Positions 1 through 5,696 of a stretch of DNA of 5,757 bases are shown here, piece after piece. The notes under the pieces are model-generated. The model did no database searches and was not told the origin of the DNA. It saw only the letters and a program-made list of their open reading frames with translations. The stretch lies in the NCBI GenBank assembly GCA_000715635.1, contig KL569211.1:8029-13785 (forward strand). Direction: 5' to 3'. Within the stretch, counting starts at the first letter, position 1, and each line of letters opens with the position of its first letter. The position numbers were made by a program, and so were the translations under genes. Source of the DNA: Streptomyces violaceus (GTDB taxonomy: Bacteria > Actinomycetota > Actinomycetes > Streptomycetales > Streptomycetaceae).

Positions 1-362
1 CCCGCCGCACCGAGTCGGGCTCCTTCGAGGTGACCACCCACGGCGGCCGTCGCGGCACCGGCATCGACGCCGTCGAGTGGGCACACCGGGCCGCCGAGCT
101 GGGCGCGGGTGAGATCCTGCTCAACTCGATGGACGCGGACGGCACGAAGGACGGCTACGACCTGGAGATGATCCGGGCCGTACGCAAGCACGTGACCGTC
201 CCCGTCATCGCCTCGGGCGGCGCCGGCAAACTGACCGACTTCCCCCCGGCCGTCGCGGCGGGCGCGGACGCGGTGCTGGCCGCGTCGGTCTTCCACTTCG
301 GGGACCTGCGCATCGGAGAGGTCAAGGAGACGCTGAGGGAGGCGGGTCACCCGGTGAGGTGA
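1..362 (+). CDS. hisF: Imidazole glycerol phosphate synthase cyclase subunit HisF (3' part)
   Basis: This is the C-terminal 119 residues of HisF; codons read from position 3 and the gene begins before the window. HisF is the cyclase half of imidazole-glycerol-phosphate synthase. It uses ammonia from its glutaminase partner HisH to turn PRFAR into IGP and AICAR in the cytoplasm. Visible family motifs are the [14 protein letters not shown] segment, the [14 protein letters not shown] loop with the conserved Asp pair and GYD that follows, the [10 protein letters not shown] phosphate-binding strand-loop, and [14 protein letters not shown] near the end. Together these cover roughly the second half of the (beta/alpha)8 barrel. 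The catalytic Asp of the first half and the residue equivalent to Asp130 of the Thermotoga enzyme lie outside or right at the missing edge. The reading frame is open from base 3, so the GTG at 30 is internal and not a start. A strong hairpin follows 24 nt after the stop. Confidence 0.97.
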   Translation, partial: RRTESGSFEVTTHGGRRGTGIDAVEWAHRAAELGAGEILLNSMDADGTKDGYDLEMIRAVRKHVTVPVIASGGAGKLTDFPPAVAAGADAVLAASVFHFGDLRIGEVKETLREAGHPVR

Positions 363-385
363 CGTCCCTTCAGAGCCCTGTCACA

Positions 386-412
386 GCCCCGGCCGCCTAG
401 AGCGGCCGGGGC
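386..412. terminator. Perfect 11-bp hairpin between hisF and the convergent reverse-strand gene
   Basis: Arms GCCCCGGCCGC (386-396) and GCGGCCGGGGC (402-412) pair perfectly over 11 bp around the 5-nt loop CTAGA. It lies between two convergent stop codons (hisF ends at 362; the reverse gene ends at 452), so it can serve both strands. There is no real T-tract, only CCTTTC afterwards, which is common for streptomycete terminators. Termination is inferred from structure and position. Confidence 0.8.
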
Positions 413-451
413 CCTTTCACCACTTGTACGCTCCTCGCTGAGCAGGCCGTC

Positions 452-1087
452 TCAGATGCCCAGCTGTTTCGTCTCGTGCAGCTTCGCGATCGCGTTCTCG
501 TCGCCGTCCAGGTCGACCTTGGCCGCGCTCTGCCGGCCGTAGGAGAACAGGACCAGCTCGGACGGCTCGCCGGTCACCGTGACCACCGGTGTGCCGCGCT
601 GGGCGACCGTCGTCTGGCCGTCGGGGCGGCGCAGGACCAGGCCCGTCGGGAGGCCGCGGCCCATCAGCCGGGCGGTGCGCTCCAGACGGGACCACAGGGC
701 GTCCTGGAAGACCGCGTCGAGCTCGCGCACGGACCAGTCGGGCTGGGCGCGCCGGACGTCCTCCGTGTGGACGTAGAACTCGATGATGTTCGACATCTCG
801 TCGACCGGCTTGAGGGAGAAGGGCGAGAAACGCGGCGGGCCCGTACGGATCAGCTGGATCAGCTCCTCGTACGCCTTGCCGGTGTACTCGGCCATCACCC
901 GGTCCAGGCGCGACGCGAGCTGCTTGATCAGTATCCCGCCGGCGGCGTCCGGGCGGCGCTCGCGCACCACCACGTGTGCGGCGAGGTCCCGGGTCGTCCA
1001 GCCCTCGCACAGGGTGGGCGCGTCCGGGCCCGCGGTCTCCAACAGATCGGCGAGGAGAAGTCGTTCACGCTTGGCATGGGTCGACAT
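452..1087 (-). CDS. TIGR03085 family metal-binding protein (mycothiol-dependent maleylpyruvate isomerase / DinB-like superfamily)
   Basis: This is a 211-aa cytosolic protein on the reverse strand. The N-terminal half resembles the DinB-like four-helix bundle shared with mycothiol-dependent maleylpyruvate isomerase. It contains [23 protein letters not shown] (about 26-48), with His38, and [14 protein letters not shown] (101-114), with Glu103 and His107. The His plus Glu-x3-His set matches the metal ligands known in the isomerase, so a divalent metal site is likely. The C-terminal part (about 150-211) resembles the smaller domain of these proteins, with [13 protein letters not shown] and a [13 protein letters not shown] segment. 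The substrate is unknown; a thiol-transfer role using mycothiol is an inference from the superfamily. The start is ATG at 1087, where a -10-like TAGGCT sits 6 nt upstream and suggests a leaderless transcript. The gene is convergent with hisF and divergent from hisI, so it is outside the his/trp transcription units. Confidence 0.9.
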   Translation of the reverse strand: MSTHAKRERLLLADLLETAGPDAPTLCEGWTTRDLAAHVVVRERRPDAAGGILIKQLASRLDRVMAEYTGKAYEELIQLIRTGPPRFSPFSLKPVDEMSNIIEFYVHTEDVRRAQPDWSVRELDAVFQDALWSRLERTARLMGRGLPTGLVLRRPDGQTTVAQRGTPVVTVTGEPSELVLFSYGRQSAAKVDLDGDENAIAKLHETKQLGI

Positions 1088-1093
1088 GGGGCC

Positions 1094-1099
1094 AGCCTA
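1094..1099 (-). promoter_or_regulatory. -10-like element of the TIGR03085-type gene
   Basis: On the reverse strand TAGGCT lies 6 nt before the ATG at 1087. This fits a TAnnnT -10 box whose start point falls on or next to the A of the start codon, so the mRNA would be leaderless. No purine-rich ribosome binding site is seen before the ATG. I see no convincing -35 box. Confidence 0.5.
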
Positions 1100-1175
1100 C
1101 GACCGTGTTCTCGGTCCGCCCACCCGTCACCCGACCGCCACCCCCCATTGAGACGCTTCGCGCCGCCTTTTCCAA

Positions 1176-1206
1176 TCAGTGGACACTCCACCGTGCCTGT
1201 CAGTGG
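1176..1206. repeat. Direct repeat and small inverted repeat upstream of hisI
   Basis: TCAGTGG occurs at 1176-1182 and again at 1200-1206, 24 bp apart. The first copy overlaps an inverted repeat, GTGGA-CAC-TCCAC (1179-1191). The pair lies 8-38 bp upstream of the hisI -10 box, where a regulator could bind. The elements are short and could be chance in this sequence; no known operator is recognised. Confidence 0.3.
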
Positions 1207-1213
1207 CGCCCGG

Positions 1214-1219
1214 CACAAT
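1214..1219 (+). promoter_or_regulatory. -10-like element of hisI, leaderless geometry
   Basis: CACAAT has the conserved A at position 2 and T at position 6, and lies exactly 7 nt before the ATG at 1227. The surrounding GGCACAATG is identical to that before the DUF2752 gene (4253-4261). No ribosome binding site precedes this ATG, which supports leaderless transcription. A TTGAGA at 1148-1153 could be the -35 of an alternative upstream promoter, but has no good -10 partner. Confidence 0.5.
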
Positions 1220-1226
1220 GGAACCC

Positions 1227-1613
1227 ATGACCAGCACGCCCAGCCGCCTCGACCCGGAGATCGCCGCGCGCCTCAAGCGCAGCGCCGACGGCCTCCTGCC
1301 CGCCATCGCCCAGCAGTACGACACCGGAGAGGTGCTGATGCTCGGCTGGATGGACGACGAGGCACTGCATCGCACCCTGACCACCGGCCGCTGCACGTAC
1401 TGGTCCCGCAGCCGCCGGGAGTACTGGGTCAAGGGCGACACCTCGGGACACTTCCAGTGGGTCAAGTCCGTCGCGCTGGACTGCGACGCCGACACCGTGC
1501 TCGTCAAGGTCGACCAGGTCGGCGCCGCCTGCCACACCGGAGCCCGCACCTGCTTCGACGAGGACGTGCTGCTCAAGGACGGCGGTTCGGACGCGGCCGC
1601 CGCGGATCAGTAG
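1227..1613 (+). CDS. hisI: Phosphoribosyl-AMP cyclohydrolase HisI
   Basis: This is a 128-aa single-domain enzyme that hydrolyses the adenine ring of phosphoribosyl-AMP to give ProFAR, the third step of histidine synthesis. There is no fused HisE domain, as is normal in actinobacteria. Hallmarks are VLMLGWMD (36-43), [20 protein letters not shown] (58-77), the metal-binding DCDAD (Asp85, Asp87, Asp89) and [16 protein letters not shown] (95-110). Cys86, Cys102 and Cys109 have the 16- and 7-residue spacing of the zinc ligands known from the archaeal enzyme. The ATG at 1227 is preferred over in-frame ATGs at 1179 and 1218 because the -10-like CACAAT overlaps 1218 and sits 7 nt before 1227. The TAG stop is the first half of the TAGGGT motif proposed as the trpE -10 box, and trpE starts 11 nt later. 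Confidence 0.96.
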   Translation: MTSTPSRLDPEIAARLKRSADGLLPAIAQQYDTGEVLMLGWMDDEALHRTLTTGRCTYWSRSRREYWVKGDTSGHFQWVKSVALDCDADTVLVKVDQVGAACHTGARTCFDEDVLLKDGGSDAAAADQ

Positions 1614-1616
1614 GGT
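1611..1616 (+). promoter_or_regulatory. Candidate trpE -10 box overlapping the hisI stop codon
   Basis: TAGGGT is a good match to the streptomycete -10 consensus (TAgrrT). It includes the hisI stop codon TAG and ends 8 nt before the trpE ATG, so a transcript from it would be leaderless or nearly so. A weak -35-like TTCGGA lies at 1586-1591 with a 19-nt spacer. There is no obvious Shine-Dalgarno sequence before the trpE ATG. Coupled readthrough from hisI remains possible because the genes are only 11 nt apart. Confidence 0.45.
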
Positions 1617-1624
1617 CAGCCGCC

Positions 1625-3106
1625 ATGGACCTCGAGACGTTCCGCAAGCTCGCCACCGACCGGCGGGTCATCCCGGTCACCCGCAAGCTCCTCGCCGACG
1701 GCGACACCCCGGTCGCGCTCTACCGCAAGCTCGCCGCCGAGCGCCCCGGCACCTTCCTGCTGGAGTCCGCCGAGAACGGCCGCTCCTGGTCCCGGTACTC
1801 CTTCGTCGGAGTCCGCAGCGCCGGCACGCTGACCACGCGCGACGGACAGGCGCACTGGCTCGGCACCCCGCCCGTCGGCGTCCCCACCGACGGCGACCCG
1901 CTCGCCGCCCTGCGCGCCACCATCGAGGCCCTGCACACCCCGCACCAGGACGGCATGCCACCCTTCACCGGCGGCATGGTGGGCTATCTCGGCTACGACA
2001 TCGTCCGCCGCCTGGAGAAGATCGGGCCCGGCGAGCGCGACGACCTGAAGCTCCCCGAGCTGACCATGCTGCTCACCAGCGACCTCGCCGTCATGGACCA
2101 CTGGGAGGGCTCGGTCCTGCTGATCGCCAACGCGATCAACCACAACGACCTCGACACCGGTGTCGACGAGGCGTACGCGGACGCGATCGCCCGCCTCGAC
2201 GCCATGGAGGCGGACCTCTCGCGCGCGGTGGCCCAGCCCCCCGCCGTCCTGCCGCCCTCCGAGCTCCCCGAGTACTCCGCGCTCTGGGGCGGCCCCGACT
2301 TCCAGGAGGCCGTCGAGGACATCAAGGAGCGCATCCGCGCGGGCGAGGCCTTCCAGGTCGTCCCCTCCCAGCGCTTCGAGACGCCGTGCACGGCGAGCGC
2401 GCTGGACGTCTACCGGGTCCTCAGGGCGACCAACCCGTCCCCGTACATGTACCTGTTCCGGTTCGACGGGTTCGACGTCGTCGGCTCGTCCCCCGAGGCC
2501 CTGGTCAAGGTCGAGGACGGACGGGCCATGGTCCACCCCATCGCCGGCACCCGCTGGCGCGGTGCCACCCCGCAGGAGGACCAGGCCCTCGCCGACGAAC
2601 TCCTCGCCGACCCCAAGGAGCGCGCCGAGCACCTCATGCTCGTCGACCTGGGCCGCAACGACCTGGGGCGGGTCTGCGAGCCCGGCTCGGTCGAGGTCGT
2701 CGACTTCATGTCCATCGAGAAGTACTCGCACGTGATGCACATCGTCTCGACGGTGACGGGCCGCGTCGCCCCGGGCCGCACGGCCTTCGACGTCCTCACC
2801 GCCTGCTTCCCGGCCGGCACCCTCTCCGGCGCCCCGAAGCCCCGAGCCATGCAGATCATCGACGAACTCGAACCGTCCCGGCGCGGGCTGTACGGCGGCT
2901 GCGTCGGCTATCTCGACTTCGCGGGCGACTCCGACACCGCCATCGCCATCCGTACGGCCCTGCTGCGCGACGGCACCGCCTACGTCCAGGCGGGCGCGGG
3001 CATCGTCGCCGACTCCGACCCGGTCGCCGAGGACACGGAGTGCCGCAACAAGGCGGCGGCGGTCCTGCGGGCCGTCCACACGGCGAACCGCCTGGGAAAG
3101 GCCTGA
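1625..3106 (+). CDS. trpE: Anthranilate synthase component I TrpE
   Basis: This 493-aa enzyme converts chorismate to anthranilate, using ammonia supplied by the glutamine amidotransferase subunit TrpG, which is not fused here and not in the window. The N-terminal domain carries the tryptophan-binding feedback motif LLESAE (45-50) followed by SRYSFVG. The chorismate-binding domain shows [12 protein letters not shown], the SSPEALV segment, PIAGTR (305-310), [11 protein letters not shown] (339-349), the [11 protein letters not shown] motif (395-405) and [12 protein letters not shown] (455-466) ahead of the final ECRNKAAA. All are typical of TrpE rather than PabB or salicylate synthases, and the length is normal. 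The ATG at 1625 gives an N terminus, [18 protein letters not shown], that fits the family. The frame stays open far upstream, to about 476, but that part is antisense to the reverse gene and out of frame with hisI. A hairpin follows at 3110-3139. Feedback inhibition by tryptophan is expected from the intact motif. Confidence 0.97.
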   Translation: MDLETFRKLATDRRVIPVTRKLLADGDTPVALYRKLAAERPGTFLLESAENGRSWSRYSFVGVRSAGTLTTRDGQAHWLGTPPVGVPTDGDPLAALRATIEALHTPHQDGMPPFTGGMVGYLGYDIVRRLEKIGPGERDDLKLPELTMLLTSDLAVMDHWEGSVLLIANAINHNDLDTGVDEAYADAIARLDAMEADLSRAVAQPPAVLPPSELPEYSALWGGPDFQEAVEDIKERIRAGEAFQVVPSQRFETPCTASALDVYRVLRATNPSPYMYLFRFDGFDVVGSSPEALVKVEDGRAMVHPIAGTRWRGATPQEDQALADELLADPKERAEHLMLVDLGRNDLGRVCEPGSVEVVDFMSIEKYSHVMHIVSTVTGRVAPGRTAFDVLTACFPAGTLSGAPKPRAMQIIDELEPSRRGLYGGCVGYLDFAGDSDTAIAIRTALLRDGTAYVQAGAGIVADSDPVAEDTECRNKAAAVLRAVHTANRLGKA

Positions 3107-3109
3107 GAT

Positions 3110-3139
3110 GAGCCCCGGGTGACGGTTCGCCCGGGGTTC
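3110..3139 (+). terminator. Hairpin after trpE
   Basis: Arms 3110-3121 and 3128-3139 can form 12 pairs, including two G-U pairs, around the loop ACGGTT. The core is a perfect CCCCGGG/CCCGGGG stem. It begins 4 nt after the trpE stop and ends 5 nt before the -10-like box of the next gene, so the -35 region of that promoter would lie in the loop and descending arm. There is no T-tract. It may terminate trpE transcription only partly. Confidence 0.65.
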
Positions 3140-3143
3140 AGGC

Positions 3144-3149
3144 GATAGT
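3144..3149 (+). promoter_or_regulatory. -10-like element of the trp-region membrane protein gene
   Basis: GATAGT (A at position 2, T at position 6) lies exactly 7 nt before the GTG at 3157, the same leaderless geometry seen at hisI and the DUF2752 gene. A weak -35-like GTGACG (3119-3124) falls in the trpE hairpin. No ribosome binding site is seen before the GTG. Confidence 0.4.
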
Positions 3150-3156
3150 GGGGTAC

Positions 3157-3789
3157 GTGACTGCCGTACCGCACCCACGTTCCCAAGCCTCCGGATCCGC
3201 CCGGGCCGGCCGCCGTAGCCTCGCCGCCGCCCTGCTGTGCGGCGCGCTCGGCGCGGCGGTGGCCCTGCTCGCCACACGGCAGCAATGGGCGGAGGGCACC
3301 GCGACGGTGGCCGGCGGCGCCTTCCCCCTGACCGCCACGGGCAGCGACGTCACGGGCGTGCCCGCGGCGCTCGCCATCGTGGGCCTCGCCTCGCTCGTCG
3401 CCGTCTTCGCCGTCCGCCGGGGCGGCCGCGTCATCGTGGCCGCCCTGCTGGCGCTCTCCGGTGCGGGCACCGTCGCCGCCGCCGTGCTCGGCGCCTCCGA
3501 CAGCTCCGCACTCGACGAGAAGGCGGCCGAGGCCTCCGGCGACACCTCCGCCTCCGTGGCGGCCCTCAGCCACACCGCCTGGCCCTACGTCGCCGCCGTC
3601 GGCGGCGTCCTGCTCCTCCTGGCCGGACTGCTCGCCCTGCGCTACGGCCGGCTGTGGCCCGCGATGTCCGGCCGCTACGAGCGGGACGGCACGCCCCGGC
3701 CGCGCCGCAAGGCCCCCGCCGTCGACCCCGACCGGCCCGAGGACCTGTGGAAGGCCCTCGACCGGGGCGAGGACCCGACCGGGGCGTAA
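3157..3789 (+). CDS. TIGR02234 / Trp_oprn_chp family trp-region membrane protein
   Basis: This is a 210-aa integral membrane protein of unknown function. Its position just after trpE and its topology match the 'trp region conserved hypothetical membrane protein' family. Four hydrophobic helices are visible at about 21-40, 69-86, 91-112 and 142-162. An outward loop after helix 1 carries RQQW (41-44), the kind of conserved aromatic/basic motif this family shows there. A second polar loop at about 113-141 is acidic and Ser-rich. The basic N terminus (RAGRR) and the basic, Pro-rich C-terminal tail (about 163-210, ending DLWKALDRGEDPTGA) should be cytoplasmic. I chose GTG 3157 over GTG 3148 because 3148 lies inside the -10-like GATAGT and 3157 is 7 nt after it. 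No catalytic motif is visible. A link to tryptophan or an aromatic metabolite is suggested only by conserved neighbourhood. Confidence 0.88.
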   Translation: MTAVPHPRSQASGSARAGRRSLAAALLCGALGAAVALLATRQQWAEGTATVAGGAFPLTATGSDVTGVPAALAIVGLASLVAVFAVRRGGRVIVAALLALSGAGTVAAAVLGASDSSALDEKAAEASGDTSASVAALSHTAWPYVAAVGGVLLLLAGLLALRYGRLWPAMSGRYERDGTPRPRRKAPAVDPDRPEDLWKALDRGEDPTGA

Positions 3790-3805
3790 GGACCCCTGAG
3801 CCGCA

Positions 3806-3817
3806 CGGGTGCACCCG
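3806..3817. repeat. 12-bp perfect palindrome
   Basis: CGGGTGCACCCG is its own reverse complement. It lies 17 bp after the membrane-protein gene and about 52 bp before the -10-like box of the next gene. It could be an operator half-site pair or a weak terminator; the loop-less form argues against an efficient RNA hairpin. No known regulator site is recognised. Confidence 0.35.
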
Positions 3818-3868
3818 GCACGAGAAGCGGAGGGAGTACCCCCGCTCACCGGACGCGCGCACGTGCGG

Positions 3869-3874
3869 GACAAT
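3869..3874 (+). promoter_or_regulatory. -10-like element of the HGxxPAAW gene
   Basis: GACAAT resembles the CACAAT boxes of hisI and the DUF2752 gene, but lies about 50 nt before the start codon. A transcript starting near 3881 would have a leader of about 43 nt ending in the ribosome binding site GAGGAG (3912-3917), 6 nt before the ATG. This is a conventional leadered gene among leaderless neighbours. No clear -35 box is seen. Confidence 0.4.
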
Positions 3875-3923
3875 GGGCGCGAGCGTCCTGCTCAGACACG
3901 CACACAGCAACGAGGAGCAAGCA

Positions 3924-4175
3924 ATGGCGGGCAGCAGCCACGGTCACACCCCGGCCGCCTGGACCGGTGTCACGATCGCCTTCATCGGTTTCTGCGTCGC
4001 GGGCGCGTTCATGGTGTTGGACCAGCCGCTGGGCTTCTGGGCGGGCATGGTGGTCGTGCTGCTCGGCGGTGTCGTCGGCGCGGTCATGCGGGTGATGGGC
4101 ATGGGCCAGCCCAAGGACCTGCACCAGCCGCACGCGATGACCGGCGACCGCGAGCCGGCGCGCGCCGAGGGCTGA
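3924..4175 (+). CDS. HGxxPAAW family small membrane protein
   Basis: This is an 83-aa protein of unknown function that matches the actinobacterial HGxxPAAW family by its signature HGHTPAAW at residues 6-13. Two hydrophobic helices follow, at about 14-32 and 37-58, separated by the short turn DQPLG. A polar, His/Pro-rich C-terminal tail (59-83) contains KDLHQPHAMTGDREPARAEG. The Trp of the signature sits at the membrane edge. A strong ribosome binding site, GAGGAG (3912-3917), fixes the ATG at 3924. An in-frame ATG at 3873 overlaps the -10-like GACAAT and has no such site. The gene stands alone between a promoter-like region and the strong hairpin at 4198-4245. Its place between trpE and trpC is conserved in streptomycetes as I remember the gene order, but no biochemical role is known to me. 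Confidence 0.88.
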   Translation: MAGSSHGHTPAAWTGVTIAFIGFCVAGAFMVLDQPLGFWAGMVVVLLGGVVGAVMRVMGMGQPKDLHQPHAMTGDREPARAEG

Positions 4176-4197
4176 TCCCCGGAACACACCGCGCTGT

Positions 4198-4245
4198 CGC
4201 GTGAGGGGCGGCCGGCACTCGGATGCCGGGACCGCCCCTCACGCG
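4198..4245 (+). terminator. Long 20-bp stem hairpin after the HGxxPAAW gene
   Basis: The outer arms CGCGTGAGGGGCGG (4198-4211) and CCGCCCCTCACGCG (4232-4245) pair perfectly over 14 bp. Inside them CCGGCA (4212-4217) pairs with TGCCGG (4224-4229) around the loop CTCGGA, leaving a 2-nt GA bulge at 4230-4231. This is the strongest secondary structure in the window. It lies 22 nt after the HGxxPAAW stop and ends 9 nt before the -10-like box of the DUF2752 gene. It has no T-tract. Terminator is the likeliest role. Confidence 0.8.
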
Positions 4246-4254
4246 CGTGCGGGG

Positions 4255-4260
4255 CACAAT
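4255..4260 (+). promoter_or_regulatory. -10-like element of the DUF2752 gene, leaderless geometry
   Basis: CACAAT lies exactly 7 nt before the GTG at 4268 and is embedded in GGCACAATG, identical to the hisI site. The -35 region would fall in the descending arm of the preceding hairpin. No Shine-Dalgarno sequence precedes the GTG. Confidence 0.5.
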
Positions 4261-4267
4261 GCATACC

Positions 4268-4693
4268 GTGAACGCCGACAGCCCAAGGGCGACGCGCAGC
4301 GTCCCGAGCCGCCTGGCCGCCCCCGCCGGGGTGCTCGCGGCCGTCGCCGCCGCCTTCGCCTACGTGGGCACGGTGGACCCCAACGAACCCGGCCACTACC
4401 CCGTCTGCCCGTTGCTGCACTACACCGGCCTGTACTGCCCCGGCTGCGGCGGACTGCGCAGCGCGCACGCCTTCGTGCACGGCGACGTCGCGGCGGCACT
4501 CCAGGACAACGCGCTCGCCGTCCTCGGCTATCTGGGCTTCGCCGTACTGTGGACCGTATGGGTGGTCCACGCGGTCCGCGGGCGCCCGCTGCGGATCGAT
4601 CCCCGGCCGGCGCAGGTGTGGAGCCTCGGCGCGTTGCTGCTGGTCTTCTCGGTTGTCCGGAACCTGCCCTTCGGTGGCTGGCTCCACCCTTGA
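4268..4693 (+). CDS. DUF2752 domain-containing membrane protein
   Basis: This is a 141-aa membrane protein with the DUF2752 signature. It has a DPNEPGHYPVCP segment (37-48), then TGLYCPGCGGLRSAHAFVHGD (53-73) with Cys47, Cys57 and Cys60, and then a conserved Asn81 as the second helix begins. Predicted helices lie at about 16-35, 82-101 and 117-132. The three Cys residues and His67 lie in one extramembrane or membrane-edge loop between helices 1 and 2, which could bind a metal or be redox active; this is inference only. GTG 4268 is chosen because the -10-like CACAAT is 7 nt upstream. In-frame ATGs at 4223 and 4259 lie inside the hairpin and the -10 box. The protein has no known function that I can name. 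It is transcriptionally separated from the upstream gene by the hairpin at 4198-4245. Confidence 0.87.
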   Translation: MNADSPRATRSVPSRLAAPAGVLAAVAAAFAYVGTVDPNEPGHYPVCPLLHYTGLYCPGCGGLRSAHAFVHGDVAAALQDNALAVLGYLGFAVLWTVWVVHAVRGRPLRIDPRPAQVWSLGALLLVFSVVRNLPFGGWLHP

Positions 4694-4710
4694 TCAACTG
4701 GCAGACGTCC

Positions 4711-4766
4711 AGTATGGGGGCACCTCCCGCCCGAGCATGCGAAGCTGGTTCGAGGGTGGGGGAGGG
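4711..4766. repeat. Imperfect hairpin, resembling an intergenic repeat of streptomycetes
   Basis: CCTCCC (4723-4728) pairs with GGGAGG (4760-4765), with partial further pairing inside around the GCATGC-containing centre. The flanks AGTATGGGGGCACCTCCC and GGTGGGGGAGG resemble an element that I recall recurring between genes in many Streptomyces genomes. That resemblance is from memory and not checked. It lies between the DUF2752 stop (4693) and the trpC promoter. It may act as a terminator for the DUF2752 gene. Confidence 0.45.
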
Positions 4767-4807
4767 ACCGGCGTCAACCGGATGTGAGGCCTACGCCCCG
4801 CTGCGGA

Positions 4808-4870
4808 TACCATCGCAGTGACCATCGGTTTTCGACTGGTCGCTGGAACTGTCAACCGTCTGGAAGGGGG
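4808..4870 (+). promoter_or_regulatory. trpC promoter -10-like box, leader and ribosome binding site
   Basis: TACCAT (4808-4813) fits TAnnnT and would start transcription near 4820, giving a leader of about 59 nt. The purine-rich GGAAGGGGG (4862-4870) precedes the GTG of trpC by 8 nt and is the ribosome binding site. No -35 match is convincing. The leader has no start codon in frame with its two TGG triplets, so a Trp leader peptide is not supported. Confidence 0.45.
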
Positions 4871-4878
4871 CCGCTCGC

Positions 4879-5688
4879 GTGAGTGTGCTCGACGAGATCA
4901 TCGACGGAGTCCGTGCCGACCTCGCGGAGCGGCAGGCGCGCGTCAGCCTCGACGAGCTCAAGGAGCGCGCGGCGAAGGCTCCCGCGGCCAAGGACGGCGC
5001 GGCGGCACTCCGCGGCGACGGCGTCAAGGTCATCTGCGAGGTCAAGCGCTCCAGCCCGTCCAAGGGCGCGCTGGCCGCGATCGCCGACCCGGCCGGGCTC
5101 GCAGCGGACTACGAGGCGGGCGGCGCGGCCGTCATCTCGGTGCTGACGGAACAGCGGCGCTTCGGGGGCTCGCTCGCCGACCTCGAGGCGGTCCGCGCTC
5201 GTGTCGACATCCCGGTCCTCCGCAAGGACTTCGTCGTCACGTCGTACCAGCTGTGGGAGGCCCGGGCCTACGGCGCCGACGTCGTCCTGCTGATCGTCGC
5301 GGCCCTCGACCAGCCCGCCCTGGAGTCCCTCATCGAGCGCGCCGAGTCCATCGGACTCACCCCGCTCGTCGAGGTGCACGACGAGGACGAGGTCGAGCGG
5401 GCGGTCGACGCGGGCGCCCGTGTGATCGGTGTCAACGCGCGCAACCTCAAGACCCTCGAGGTCGACCGCGGCACCTTCGAGCGCGTGGCCCCCGAGATCC
5501 CCGACCACATCATCAAGATCGCCGAGTCCGGCGTCCGCGGTCCGCACGACCTCATCGCCTACGCCAACGCCGGCGCCGACGCGGTCCTGGTCGGCGAGTC
5601 CCTCGTCACCGGCAAGGACCCCAGGACGGCGGTCTCCGACCTGGTGGCAGCGGGCGAACACCCCGCACTCCGGCACGGCCGGAGCTGA
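4879..5688 (+). CDS. trpC: Indole-3-glycerol phosphate synthase TrpC
   Basis: This 269-aa (beta/alpha)8-barrel enzyme closes the ring of CdRP to form indole-3-glycerol phosphate with loss of CO2 and water, the step before tryptophan synthase. Catalytic residues are all present: Glu54 and Lys56 in [11 protein letters not shown] (53-63), Lys116 in LRKDF, Glu165 in LVEVHDEDE, Asn186 in GVNARNLKT, and Glu216-Ser217 in IAESGVRGP. Phosphate binding involves the glycines near 218-221 and VGESLV at 238-243. The protein is a single-function TrpC with no TrpF domain; in actinobacteria PriA (HisA) normally supplies the isomerase activity. The GTG at 4879 is supported by the GGAAGGGGG site 8 nt upstream and by the N terminus [19 protein letters not shown] typical of the family. 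A small inverted repeat (CTCCGG-CACGG-CCGGAG, 5668-5684) lies inside the last codons. The next ORF starts 21 nt after the stop. Confidence 0.97.
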   Translation: MSVLDEIIDGVRADLAERQARVSLDELKERAAKAPAAKDGAAALRGDGVKVICEVKRSSPSKGALAAIADPAGLAADYEAGGAAVISVLTEQRRFGGSLADLEAVRARVDIPVLRKDFVVTSYQLWEARAYGADVVLLIVAALDQPALESLIERAESIGLTPLVEVHDEDEVERAVDAGARVIGVNARNLKTLEVDRGTFERVAPEIPDHIIKIAESGVRGPHDLIAYANAGADAVLVGESLVTGKDPRTAVSDLVAAGEHPALRHGRS

Positions 5689-5696
5689 TCTCCCGC

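Noticed and set aside
1179..1226. Earlier in-frame starts for hisI (ATG 1179, ATG 1218)
   Set aside because: ATG 1218 overlaps the -10-like box and ATG 1179 is upstream of it. The extra residues do not resemble HisI, and 1227 gives the normal length.
476..1624. Long open frame upstream of and in frame with trpE
   Set aside because: It runs antisense through the reverse-strand gene and out of frame with hisI. Its translation is Arg/Ala/Gly-rich without domain features, and TrpE has normal length from ATG 1625.
1616..3277. 553-aa reverse-strand open frame opposite trpE
   Set aside because: It is a high-GC mirror frame of trpE. The composition is low-complexity Gly/Val/Arg/Asp with no recognisable motif, whereas the forward strand has every TrpE motif.
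3873..3923. Earlier in-frame ATG for the HGxxPAAW protein
   Set aside because: It overlaps the -10-like GACAAT and has no ribosome binding site, while GAGGAG is well placed for ATG 3924.
4820..4878. Trp leader peptide / attenuator in the trpC leader, with TGG at 4837 and 4861
   Set aside because: The two TGG codons are in the trpC frame, but there is no ATG or GTG between the stop at 4819 and the trpC start, and no competing terminator hairpin is seen.
5668..5684. Inverted repeat at the end of trpC as a terminator
   Set aside because: The stem is only 6 bp with a 5-nt loop, lies within the coding sequence and lacks a T-tract. It is too weak to call in this GC-rich DNA.
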